A stretch of DNA of 64,000 bases, from contig NC_058522.1 in NCBI RefSeq assembly GCF_904849725.1, positions 337,099,029-337,163,028 of the forward strand. The letters are read 5' to 3'. The stretch is from Hordeum vulgare subsp. vulgare. Its lineage: Eukaryota > Streptophyta > Magnoliopsida > Poales > Poaceae. Below the pieces are notes generated by a model. That model had not been told where the DNA came from. It was given only the letters and a program-made list of their open reading frames with translations, and searched no databases. Shown here piece by piece: positions 38,392 through 49,329 of the stretch. How positions within the stretch are numbered: position 1 is the first letter of the stretch; every line of letters begins with the position of its first letter. The translations under genes were made by a program, and so were the position numbers.

Positions 38392-39998
38392 TGCTACTGC
38401 GACAACAGATCTTCCCTGACAACGGCGCCCGGAAACCTGCTGCTACGGGCTACGCCTATAGGGACTTCCTTGGCAAATATGCAAAGGTTTTCCCTGTGGC
38501 CTTGGAGCCTTACGTTGGTGTTCCCTTGAAGAAGAAAGGGTGATGTAGCACAGCGGCGGTAAGTATTTCCCTCAGTTTTGAGAACCAAGGTATCGATCCA
38601 GTGGGAGGATCGCGTCAAGTCACAAGTACCTGCACAAACACAAAGAGCTTGCACCCAACGCTATGAAGGGGTTGTCAATCCCTTATAGATTGTTTGCAAA
38701 GTGAGAACTGAAAGAAAAAATTAAACAAAGCAAAGTAAAAGTGAAAGTGGAGACGATAGTTGTGAATATACCCGGGGGCCGTAGTGTTCACTAGTTGCTT
38801 CTCTCATGAAAGCAAGTAGACGGTGGGTGAAGGAATTTCTGTCGAGCAATTGATAGAACCGCGCAAAGTCGTGACGTTATCTAAGGCAGTGATTGGATCT
38901 ATAGGCATCAAGTCCAAAACAAGTAGACCGATACTTTCTGCATCTACTACTATTACTCCACATGTCGACCGCTATCCAGCATGCATGTAGTGTATTAAGT
39001 CCAAAAGAACAGAGTCACGCCTTAAGCAAGATGATATGATGTAGATGGACAATCTCAAATCTATGATGAAAGCCCATCTTGTTATCCTTGATGGAAACAA
39101 CACGATGCGTGCCTTGCTGCCCCTTCTGTCACTGGGAAAGGTCACCACACGGTATGATCCCAAAACCAAGCACTTCTCCCATTGCAAGAATCATAGATCT
39201 AGTTGCCAAACAAAACCCAAGACTCAGAGAGACTTACAAGGATATCAAATCATGCATATAAAAAATCAGCAAAGACTCAAATATAATTCATAGATAATCT
39301 GATCACAAATCCACAATTCATCGGATCTCGCCAAACACACCGCCAAAGAGGATTACATCGGATAGATCTCCATGAAGATCATGGAGAACTTTGTATTGAA
39401 GATCCAAGAGAGAGAAGAAGCCATCTAGCTACTAACTACGAACACGTAGGTCTGAAGTGGACTACTCACGAGTCATTGGAGAGGCGATGATGTTGATGTA
39501 GAAGCCCTCCAACTCCAAAGTCCCCTCCGTCAGGGCACCGGGAAGGGTCTCGAGATGAGATCTCGCGGAAACGGAAGCTTGCGGCGGCAGAAAAGTGTTT
39601 TCATGGATGCCCTGATTTTTTCTGCTATTTTAGGGAATTTATAGGCCAAAGAGCTAGGGCAGGGGAGCGCCAGGGAGGCCACAAGCCTGGTTGCCGCGGG
39701 CCCCCTGGCCACGGTAATAGGGCTTGTGGGCTCCCTGTGGGCCCCCTACCTTGGCCCTCAAGCCTCCCGATCTTCTTCTGTTCTGGAAAAATTTATTCTG
39801 GGGATTTTATTCCGTTTGGACTCTGTTCCAAAATCAGATCTGGAAAGAGTCAAAAACACAAAAAAACAGGAACTAGCACTTGGCACTGAATTAATAAGTT
39901 AGTCCCAAAAAAGATATAAAAGGTATATAAAACATCCAAAGTTGACAAGATAACAGCGTGAAACCATAAAAAATTATAGATACGTTTGAGACGTATCA
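38392..39998 (-). repeat. B1: solo LTR of family B inside A3
   Basis: On the minus strand this 1607-bp LTR starts TGATACGTCTCAAACG (39998) and ends GCAGTAGCA (38392). Flanking 5-mers are TCGGG and CCGGG, a target duplication with one C to T change. There is no internal region, so recombination between two LTRs is the likely origin. It carries the hairpin (CCACAAGCC 39679-39687 with GGCTTGTGG 39721-39729, extended by CAGGGAG/CTCCCTG) and, downstream on the minus strand, TATAAAT at 39643-39637. Confidence 0.88.
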
Positions 39999-40082
39999 CC
40001 GGGGAGTGAACCGCCTTTGGTAAGTGGAACTTGGTAAGGAGACATTCATATAGTGTGCTGAAATTTATTGTCACTTGTCACT

Positions 40083-42809
40083 ATGGATACTAATCCTTTA
40101 AGGGGCTTGATTGGGGTATCTTCACCTCGAACGGAAGCACAAATAGTTGCTCCTCAACCTGCTGCACCTACTAAAAATATTTGCTTTGAATTTCCTTCGG
40201 GTATGCTTGAGAAACTGTTGGCTAATCCTTTTATAGGAGATGGAACATCACATCCAGACTTGCATCTGATCTATGTAGATGAAGTTTGTGGTTTATTTAA
40301 GCTTGCAGGTGTGCCCGAGGACGAGGTCAAGAAGAAGGTCTTTCCTTTATCTTTGAAGGATAAGGCGTTGACATTGTATAGGCTATGTGATGATACTCGA
40401 TAATGGGACTACAATCGGTTGAAATTGGAATTTCATCAAAAGTTTCATCCTATGCATTTAGTACATCGTGATCGGAATTATATTTATAATTTTTGGCCTC
40501 GTGACAGAGACAACATCGCTTATGCTTGGGGGAGGCTTAAATCAATGCTATATTCATGCCCCAATCATGAGCTCTCGAGAGAAATTATCATTCAGAACTT
40601 CTATGCTCGGCTTTCTCATGATGACCGCCCCATGCTTGACACTTCTTGTACCGGTTCTTTTATGAAGAGAGATATTTACTTCAAATGGAATTTATTGGAG
40701 AGAATTAAATGCAACTCTGAAGATTGGGAGCTTGAAGAAGGTAAGGAGTCATGTATGAATTTCACGTTTGATTGCGTTAAATCCTTTGTTGAGACAAATA
40801 CCTTTAGTGATGTTAGCGCTAAGTATGGACTTGACTCTAAGATAGTAGCTTCACTCTGTGAATCCTTTGCTGCTCATATTGGTCTCCCCAAAGAGAAGTG
40901 GTTTAAATATCATCCTCCTTTAGAACTCAATGTAGTTAAACCCACTCCAGTTGAAGAGAAAGTCATTGCCTATAGTGATCCTGTTGTTCCCAGTGCATAC
41001 ATTGAGAAACCACCTTTCCCTGTTAGGATAAAGGATCATTCTAAAGCTTCAACAGTGATACGTGAGGCTACATTGGAACACCTACACCCCTGAGCAAATT
41101 AGAGTTGAACCTAGCATTGCGATTATCAAAGATCTTATGTCTGAAGAAGTTGAGGGACATATTCAATTCTGTGAAGATGCTGTTAGAATTGCTAAACCTC
41201 ACGCTAGAGAGAAACGTAGGCCTCTTGTTGGCATGCCTGTGGTTTATGTTAAGATAGGAGATCATTGTTATCATGGCTTATGTGACGTGGGTGCTAGTGT
41301 TAGTGCAATACCTCAATCCTTATACGATGAAATCAAAGATGAGATTGCACCTATTGAGATAGAACCTATTGATGTCACTATTCAGCTTGCCAATAGAGAT
41401 ACTATCTGCCGTGTGGGAATTGTTAGGGATGTTGAAGTCTTGTGTGCTGAAACGAAGTATCCTGCTGATTTCCTCGTTCTTGCTACATCACAAGATAGTT
41501 TTTGTCCCATCATATTTGGCAGACCTTTCCTCAATACCGTCAATGCTCATATTGATTGTGAGAAGCAAACTGTCACAATTGGCTTTGAAGGTGTGTCACA
41601 TGAGTTCAATTTCTCCAAATTTGGTAGACAACCTCATGAAAAGGAGTTGCCTAGTAGGGATGAAACTATTGCCTTAGCTTCTATTGCCGTGCCTCCTAAT
41701 GATCCCTTAGAGCAATACTTGCTTGAGCATGAAAATGATATGCATATGGATGAAAGGGATGAGATAGAAAGAGTTGTCTTAGAACAATATCCTATCCTTA
41801 AGAATAACTTGCCTGTTGAACTGCTTGGGGATCCACCCCCACCAAAGGGTGATCCTGTGTTCGAGTTTAAACAGTTGCCTGATACTCTTAAGTATGCCTA
41901 TCTTGATGAAAAGGAGATTTATCCTGTTATTATTAGTGCTAGCCTCTCAGAGCATGAAGAAAAGAAGTTACTAAAAACTCTGAGGAAGCACTGTGCTTCT
42001 ATTGGATATACTCTTGATGATCTTAAGGGCACTAGTCCCACTCTGTGCCAGCACAAGATTAAAACCGATCCTGATTTCAAACCAGTTGCTGATCATCGAA
42101 GGAGATTGAATCCTAAGATGAAAGAAGTAGTAAGAATAGAAATACTAAATCTCCTGGAAGCGGGTATTATCTATCTTCTTGCTCATAGCGATTGGGTGAG
42201 TTCGGTGCATTGCGTCCCTAAGAAGGGAGGCATTACCGTTGTCCCTAATGATAAGGATGAATTGATCCCATAGAGGATTATTACTGGCTATAGGATGGTT
42301 ATCGATTTTACGAAACTGAATAAAGCCACTAGGAAAGAACATTACCCTTTGCCTTTTATCGACCAAATGCTAGAAAGGTTGTCCAAACACACACACTTCT
42401 GCTTTCTAGACGGTTATTCTGGTTTCTCCCAAATACCAGTTGCACAATCTGATCAGGAGAAAACCACTTTCACCTGCCCTTTCGGTACCTTTGCTTATAG
42501 ACATATGCCTTTTGGCTTATGTAATGCACCTTCCACCTTTCAAAGATGTATGATGGCTATATTCTCTGACTTTTGTGAAAAGATTGTCGAGGTTTTCATG
42601 GATGACTTCTACGTTTACGGGTCTTCCTTTGATGATTGCCTCAGCAACCTTGATCGAGTCTTGCAGATATGTAAAGACACCAATCTTGTCTTGAATTGGG
42701 AGAAGTGCCACTTTATGGTTAATGAAGGCATCGTCTTAGGACATCAAATTTATAAAAGAGGTATTTAAGTCGATAAGGCTAAGGTTGATGCAATCGAGAA
42801 AATGCCATA
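40083..42809 (+). pseudogene. A3 gag-pol fragment, broken
   Basis: From the ATG at 40083 it covers Gag, protease ([11 protein letters not shown]) and RT to just past FMDD (near 42598). Lesions are TAA at 40401 (TCA in A2), a 1-nt loss near 41068, TAG at 42271 (CAG in A1 and A2) and TAA at 42766 (GAA in A1). The frame is cut off by the B2 LTR at 42810. Confidence 0.88.
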
Positions 42810-44199
42810 TGCTACTGCGACAATAGACCTTCCCTGGCAACGGCGCCAGTAATCCTGCTGCTACGGCTACGGCTATAGGGACTTCCTTAGCAAATATGCA
42901 AAGGATTTCCCCGCGGCCTTGGAGCCTTATGTTGGTGTTCCCTCGAAGAGGAAATGGTGATGTAGCACAGCGGCGGTAAGTATTTCCCTCAGTTTGAGAA
43001 CCAAGGTATCAATCTAGTAGGAGGAGAGTTCAAGTACCTGCACAAACACAAAGAGCTTGCACCCAACGCTATGAAGGGGTTGTCAATCCCTTATAGATTG
43101 TTTGCAAAGTGAGAACTGAAAGCAAAGAGTAAACAAAGCAAAGTAAACGTGAAAGTGGAAACGATAGTTGTGAATAGACCCAAGGGCCGTAGTGTTCACT
43201 AGTGGCTTCTCTCATGAAAGCAAGTAGACGATGGGTGAACGAATTACTGTCGAGCAATTGATAGAAACGCGCAAAGTCGTGATGTTATCTAAGGCAATGA
43301 TTATATCTATAGGCATCACATCCAAATCAAGTAGACCGATACTTTCTGCATCTACTACTATTACTCCACATGTCGACCTCTATCCAGCATGCATCTAGTG
43401 TATTAAGTCCAAAAGAACACAGTAACGCCTTAAGCAAGATGATATGATGTAGATGGACAATCTCATATCTACGATAAAAGCCCATCTTTTTACCCTTGAT
43501 GGCAACAACATGATGCGTGCCTTGCTGCCCCTTCTATCACTGGGAAAGGTCACCACACGGTATGAACCCAAAACCAAGCACTTCTCCATTGCAAGAATCA
43601 TAGATCTAGTTGGCCAAACAAAACCCAAGACTCGGAGAGACTTACAAGGATATCAAATCATGCATATAAGAAATCAGCAAAGACTCAAATATATATCATA
43701 GATAATCTGATCACAAATCCACAATTCATCGGATCTCGACAAACACACCGCCAAAGAATATTACATCGGATAGGTGTCCATGAAGATCATGGAGAACTTT
43801 GTATTGAAGATCCAAGAGAGAGAAGAAGCCATCTAGCTACTAACTATGGACCCGTAGGTCTGAAGTGAACTACTCACGAGTCATTGGAGGGGCGATGATG
43901 ATGATGAAGAAGCCCTCCAACTCCAAAGTCCCCTCCGGCAGGGCGCCGGGAAGGGTCTCCCAATGAGATCTCGCGGAAACGGAAGCTTGCGGCGGCAGAA
44001 AAGTATTTTCGAGGCTCCCCTGATTTTTTCTTGAATATTTGGGAATATATAGGCCAAGGATCTAGGTCAAGGGGCGGCCAGGGAGGCCACAAGCCCTGAC
44101 ACCGCCGCCTCCCCCTAGTGGTGGAGTGGGAGCTTGTGGGCTCCATGGAGCCCACCTGGCTTGGCCCAGAGGCCCCCTGATCTTCTTCCGTTCAGGAAA
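42810..44199 (-). repeat. B2: truncated family B LTR
   Basis: It is aligned with B1 and B3 from its minus-strand 3' end (42810, preceded by CCATA, possibly one half of a target duplication) up to 44199. There the similarity stops abruptly and the TGATACGTCTC start is missing. The hairpin is at 44079-44146, with the inner stem decayed on one side. Confidence 0.85.
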
Positions 44200-44735
44200 C
44201 TGGATCTCCTTAAGAATGCCGAAGAGCAATAATCTCTAGGCAGCAGCAAACTGGATCAACGAAGCTATTGTTGGGTCCGCATCTTTGACTGTGCTGGAGG
44301 AATTGCAGCCTGTGTCCGGTGCAGGGGGACAATAGCGAAGTTCCTGCATCTCGGCCACTTGCAGAAACTAAAGCCAAAGATGGGTGATAGCTTCCGCAAC
44401 GGCTATCTGGACAGCCAACTCAAGAGTGGGCATGGTTGGCCACGAATATTCGTGGGTTTCCCATCCGGCGCTGGCCCTGGGTTGATATGCACCTTTGCAT
44501 AAAACCGACAAATATAGGGGATGGGTTCCGACTGGAACACCAAATACACTAGGGGCTTACTAAGGCCAAAGGCTCGGGAGAGCATACTAGAGAGGATGGG
44601 CGGGAAGCCAGCATAACCTTTGGCTAGGGTTCGGGTGTGGAAAGTGGGGGTTTTGGAGGAACTGGCCATGGCTACTGGTTTGGGGATACTGGTCTGGGTT
44701 CTCTCGCAAGGCTCTGGCTTACTGGGTGGGGAGAG
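44200..44735. other. Unassigned segment between two B LTRs
   Basis: This is not similar to the other repeats in the window. On the minus strand an 88-residue ORF (44669-44403) begins MASSSKTPTF. I do not recognise it. It may be a fragment of another element. GAGAG at 44731-44735 may be the left target duplication of the B3 element. Confidence 0.35.
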
Positions 44736-46362
44736 TGCTACTGCAACAAAAGACCTTCCAATGGCGTCAGAAATAGGCACGTCGATGGGAGAATACTTGG
44801 CTTGATCCTTCTACTACGGCTACACCTTAAGGGACTTCCTGGGCAAGTATGCAAAGGATTTCCCCCGTGGCCTTGGAGCCTTGCGTTGGTGTTCCCTCGA
44901 AGCGGAAAGGGTGATGTAGCGTAGCGGTGGTAAGTATTTCCCTCAGTTTGAGAACCAAGGTATCAATCCAGTGGAGGAGTATCTAAAGATCCTGCACAAA
45001 CACAAAAGCTGTCTCCCAACGCTATGAAGGGGTTGTCAATCCCTTATAGATTGTTTGCCAAGTGAGAATTGAAAGCAACAAAGTAACAAAGCAAAGTAAA
45101 AGCGGAGGTGTAAACGATGGATGTGAATAGACCCGGGGGCCATAGTGTTCACTAGTGGCTTCTCTCATGAAAGCAAGTAGACGGTGGGTGAACAAATTAC
45201 TGTCGAGCAATTGATAGAACCGCGCAAAGTCGTGACGATATCTATGCAATGATTATATCTATAGGCATCACGTCCAAAACAAGTAGACCGATACTTTCTG
45301 CATCTACTACTATTACTCCACACGTCGACCGCTATCCAGCATGCATCTAGTGTATTAAGTCCATAAGAACAGAGTAACGCCTTAAGCAAGACGACATGAT
45401 GTAGAGGGATAATCTCAACCCAATAATAAAAACCCCATCTTTTTACCCTTAATGGCAGCTACTGGATGTGTGCCTTGCTGCCCCTACTGTCACTGGGAAA
45501 GGTAACCACATGGTAGAACCCAAAACCAAGAACTTCTCCCATTGCAAGAATCATAGATCTAGTTGGCCAAACAAAACCCAAGACTCGGAGAGACTTACAA
45601 GGATATCAAATCATGCATATAAGAAATCAGCAAAGACTCAAATATATATCATAGATAATCTGATCACAAATCCACAATTCATTGGATCTCGACAAACACA
45701 CCGCCAAACAAGATTACATCGGATAGATGTCCATGAAGATCATGGAGAACTTTGTATTGAAGATCCAAGAGAGAGAAGAAGCCATCTAGCTACTAACTAC
45801 GGACCCGTAGGTCTGAAGTGAACTACTCACGAGTCATTGGAGGGGCTATGATGATGATGAAGAAGCCCTCCAACTCCAAAGTCCCCTCTGGCAGGGTGCC
45901 GGGAAGGGTCTCCAGATGATATCTCGCGGAAAGGAAGCTTGCGGCGGCGGAAAAGTATTTTTGAGGCTCCCCTTATTTTTTGCTGAATATTTGGGAATAT
46001 ATAGGCCAAGGATCTAGGTCACGGGGTGGCCAGGGAGGCCACAAGACCCGGCACCGCCGCTTCCCCCCTGGTGGCGGAGTGGGAGCTTGTGGGTTCCCTA
46101 GAGCCCACCTGGCTTGGCCCAGAGGCCCCCTGATCTTCTTCCGTTCGGGAAATAATCATTTCGGGGTTTTTATTCTGTTTAGACTCCGTTCCAAAATCAA
46201 ATCTGAAATGAGTCAAAAACACAGAAAAAATAGGAACTGGCACTTGGCACTGAATTAATAAGTTAGTCCCAAAAAAGATATAAAAGATACATAAAACATC
46301 CAAAGAAGACAAGATAACAACATGAAACCATCAAAACTTATAGATACGTTTGAGACGTATCA
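44736..46362 (-). repeat. B3 3' LTR
   Basis: This 1627-bp LTR has minus-strand start TGATACGTCTCAAACG at 46362 and end GCAGTAGCA at 44736. The hairpin is at 46031-46099, with inner CCGCC/GGCGG pairing, and TATATA lies on the minus strand near 46003-45996. Confidence 0.92.
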
Positions 46363-46377
46363 AGCATCCCCAAGCTT
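46363..46377 (-). other. B3 polypurine tract
   Basis: Minus-strand AAGCTTGGGGATGCT directly precedes the 3' LTR. Near-identical motifs recur at four internal sites (48340-48670). Confidence 0.75.
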
Positions 46378-48730
46378 AACTCCTGCTCGTCCTCGAGTAG
46401 GGAAGTGATAAAGAATGAATTTTTGATGCTTTCATGCTACCTAGCATAGATGTCCTTTGTAATTCCTCTTATGTGACGTGAATGTTCAGATCCATTAGAT
46501 TCAAAACAATAGTTTGCTATTGACATGGAAACAATAATAATTCAAGCAAACTAGCAAGGTAATCATGAACTTTTAAAATTAACAAGGACAAAAGAAAGTT
46601 ATCCCTACAAAAGCATATAGTCTGGCTATGCTCTATCATCATTGCACAACGAATTTAAATCATGCACAACCCCGGTATTGGCCAAGTAATTGTTTCACTC
46701 CTTTACTTTCTCAAACCTTTTCAACTCTCACGCAATACATGAGCGTGAGCCATGGTTATAGCACTATATATAGATGGTGTGGAGTGTGGTGGAGGTTGCA
46801 AGACAAAAAGGGAGAAGATAGTCACATTAACTAGGCATATCAATGAGCTGTGGAGATGCTCATCAATTGATATCAATGTGAATGAGTAGGGTTTGTCATA
46901 CAAATGATGCACTAGAGCTACGAGTATGTGAAAGCTCTTAAAGAAAACTAGTGGGTGTGCATCCAAGTTGCTTGCTCACGAAGACCTAAGGCAATTTTGA
47001 GGAAGCCTATCATTGGAATATACAAGCCAAGTTATATATTGAAAATTTCCCACTAGCTATATGGTGGTGACAAAACGAGAAACTCTCAATCATGAAGATC
47101 ATGCTGCTTAATATGCACAAGTGTGGAAAAAATGGTAACATTGTCCCTTCTCTCTTTTTCTCTCATTTTTTTTAAATTTTTTTATTTTTTTATTTTTTTG
47201 GTGGGCTCTTTGGCCTTTTTTTAATTTTGGTGGGCTTCTTTGGCCTCTTTTATTTCCTCACATGGTACAATGCTCCATTAATGATGATCATCACACTTTC
47301 AACTCAAAACTTAGAGCAACTATGACTCTATATGGAATGCCTTTGGTAGTGTACCGTGCAATGATCTAGCATGGTGTAGACATCAATGGAAACATCATGC
47401 TAGCTATCTTACGATCATGCATTGGCAATGTAGACATGGTGGCACATGTCATGGTGGTAGTTGCATGGCAATATATCTCGAAATGACTTTGAAAAAGCCA
47501 TAGTAGGTAGATGGCTGTTTTGAGGGAGGCTAATGGTGGGTTTTGTGCACCGGCCAAAGTTGCACGGCACTAAGAAGATAGTGATGCTGGAAGGTGAAAG
47601 TGCATCTAAACCATGGACTCAACATTAGTCATGAAGAACTCATATACTTGTTGCAAGTTTTATTAGTAATCGAAGCAAAGCATTCAACGCATACTCCTAG
47701 GGGAAGGGTTGGTAGGTATAAACCATCGCGCGATCCGGACCGCCACGCAAAGGATGACAATCAATATACTAATCATGCTCAGATTTCATCACATAGCGGT
47801 TCACCATACGTGCATGCTACGGGAATCACTAACTTCAACACAAGTATTTCTAGATCCACAACACCTTACTAGCATGACTTCAATATTACCATAACCACAA
47901 CTCAAACTAATTGAGATGAATCAAACTTCTCTAACTATTCAATGCACATGAAGGTGGAAGTTTTCATATCCCTTTGGATAACTACCCCTTTTGAGACTAC
48001 TTACAAAGCATAGATCAACTACCAAGCCACGCACCGTTGTGCTTTAAAAGATATAAGTGAAGCACATAGAGCAAAAGTATCTAGCTCAAAAGATATAAGT
48101 GAAGCACATGTGAGCTGAATTGTCTACCAAAAGATATAAGTGAAGCTCGACAAAATCACGGTGTGTGCATGTCTCTCTCTCTAGGTGTGCAGGAAGGATG
48201 ATTGTGACACAACAAAAATAAAAGACTCCTACGATACAAGGCGCTCCAAGCAAAAACACATAACATGTGGTGAACAAAAATATAGCCCCAAGTAACGTTA
48301 CCAATGGATTGAAGACGAGAGAGGGGATGCCTTCCCGGGGCATCCCCAAGCTTAGGCTTTTATGGCATCCTTGAATCTCTTGGGGTGCCTTGGGAATCCC
48401 CAAGCTTGAGCTCTTGCCACTCTTTATCTCTTTGTCCATAAGAACTTCACCCAAAACTTGAAAACATCACAACACGAAACTTAAACAAAAACTCGTGATA
48501 ACATTAGTACAAGAAAGCAAACCACCACTTCCTTAGGTACTGTATCAAACTTAAATTCTACTTGTGCTGATGTTGGGTTACTGTACTTTCAATCTTCCCG
48601 AGGCTTCCCCAAGCTTAGGCTTTTACGGCATCCTTGAATCTCTTGGGGTGCCTTGGGCATCCCCAAGCTTGAGCTCTTGCCACTCTTTATCTCTTTGTCC
48701 ATAAGAACTTCACCCAAAACATGAAAACTT
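46378..48730 (-). other. B3 noncoding tail, distal part
   Basis: No gene is seen. It contains a T-rich low-complexity stretch with a duplicated GGTGGGCT(C/T)CTTTGGCC motif (about 47200-47255). It also has three copies of AAAAGATATAAGTGAAGC (near 48045, 48088 and 48129) and a 263-bp tandem duplication that starts near 48340. Confidence 0.75.
48323..48730. repeat. 263-bp tandem duplication cut by the Tat element
   Basis: The segment beginning near 48348 repeats from 48611, a period of 263 bp. The second copy is interrupted at 48730 and continues at 61535-61670. Each copy contains hairpins such as GGGGATGCC (48323-48331) with GGCATCCCC (48339-48347). Confidence 0.8.
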
Positions 48731-49262
48731 TGATGGGGTTATAGTCCCAGGGTAGGGTCATAGGCCTGCCCTATAGGTCCTACCCAAGGACTACCCTTCA
48801 TAGAGGACAAGGCCCATAGACAGTTCCGACTGAACTAAGGATGCCCCCATCATGCAGTCAGCGACGAGCACTCGGAGCATATTTAACGTACCGACTCGAA
48901 TCCACTCTGTACATTGTAACCTCCCAGGAGGGCAACGGTCATATGTTTTCATACACCATTATTAGCATTTAAGGGTTACGTTACCCGTAACGTAGGCATT
49001 TATTCACCACTATTCCACCCCTGTCCACCGGGCCATTATGAAGGGCAGCGCACTCTATATAAGCCGCCCTTCCCCACTGGTGCAGGGGTTGGCACTTGCT
49101 GTAATCCTATAATCCACTCGACACTAAGTTCCCAAGAGCACTGAGACGTAGGGTTTTACCTCCACCGTAGAGGGGCCTGAACTCATACATCCTCGCGGTA
49201 GCTAAGGCTCCGCCCATCCTTTCGTACCCCATACATCTACCGTCAGACTTATACCCACGACA
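48731..49262 (+). repeat. Tat 5' LTR
   Basis: It runs from TGATGGGGTTATAG to CCCACGACA. CTATATAAGC near 49053-49062 is a likely TATA box. Confidence 0.92.
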
Positions 49263-49264
49263 GT

Positions 49265-49282
49265 TGGCGCCCACCTTGGGGC
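49265..49282 (+). other. Tat primer-binding site
   Basis: TGGCGCCCACCTTGGGGC begins 2 bp after the LTR. The placement and CCA-complementary TGG are typical; I do not assign the tRNA. Confidence 0.75.
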
Positions 49283-49329
49283 AGGCATCTAAGCGACTTT
49301 CGGCGAGTTTGCGATTTCATACTTTCATC

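Larger units (their letters stand above)
36853..42809 (+). mobile_element. Element A3: truncated Athila-lineage copy
   Basis: A 1512-bp 5' LTR, a primer site interrupted by solo LTR B1 (38392-39998), gag, protease and part of RT are present. The element ends at 42809, where a B-family LTR begins. RNase H, integrase, the post-pol ORF and the 3' LTR are absent from the window. Confidence 0.9.

Noticed and set aside
38392..39998. B1 as a full element with internal region
   Set aside because: Only one LTR is present between matching 5-mers, so it is a solo LTR.
47150..47260. T-rich stretch as a LINE or SINE poly(A) tail
   Set aside because: No adjacent LINE/SINE sequence or target duplication is seen. 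It is low-complexity sequence within the B tail.
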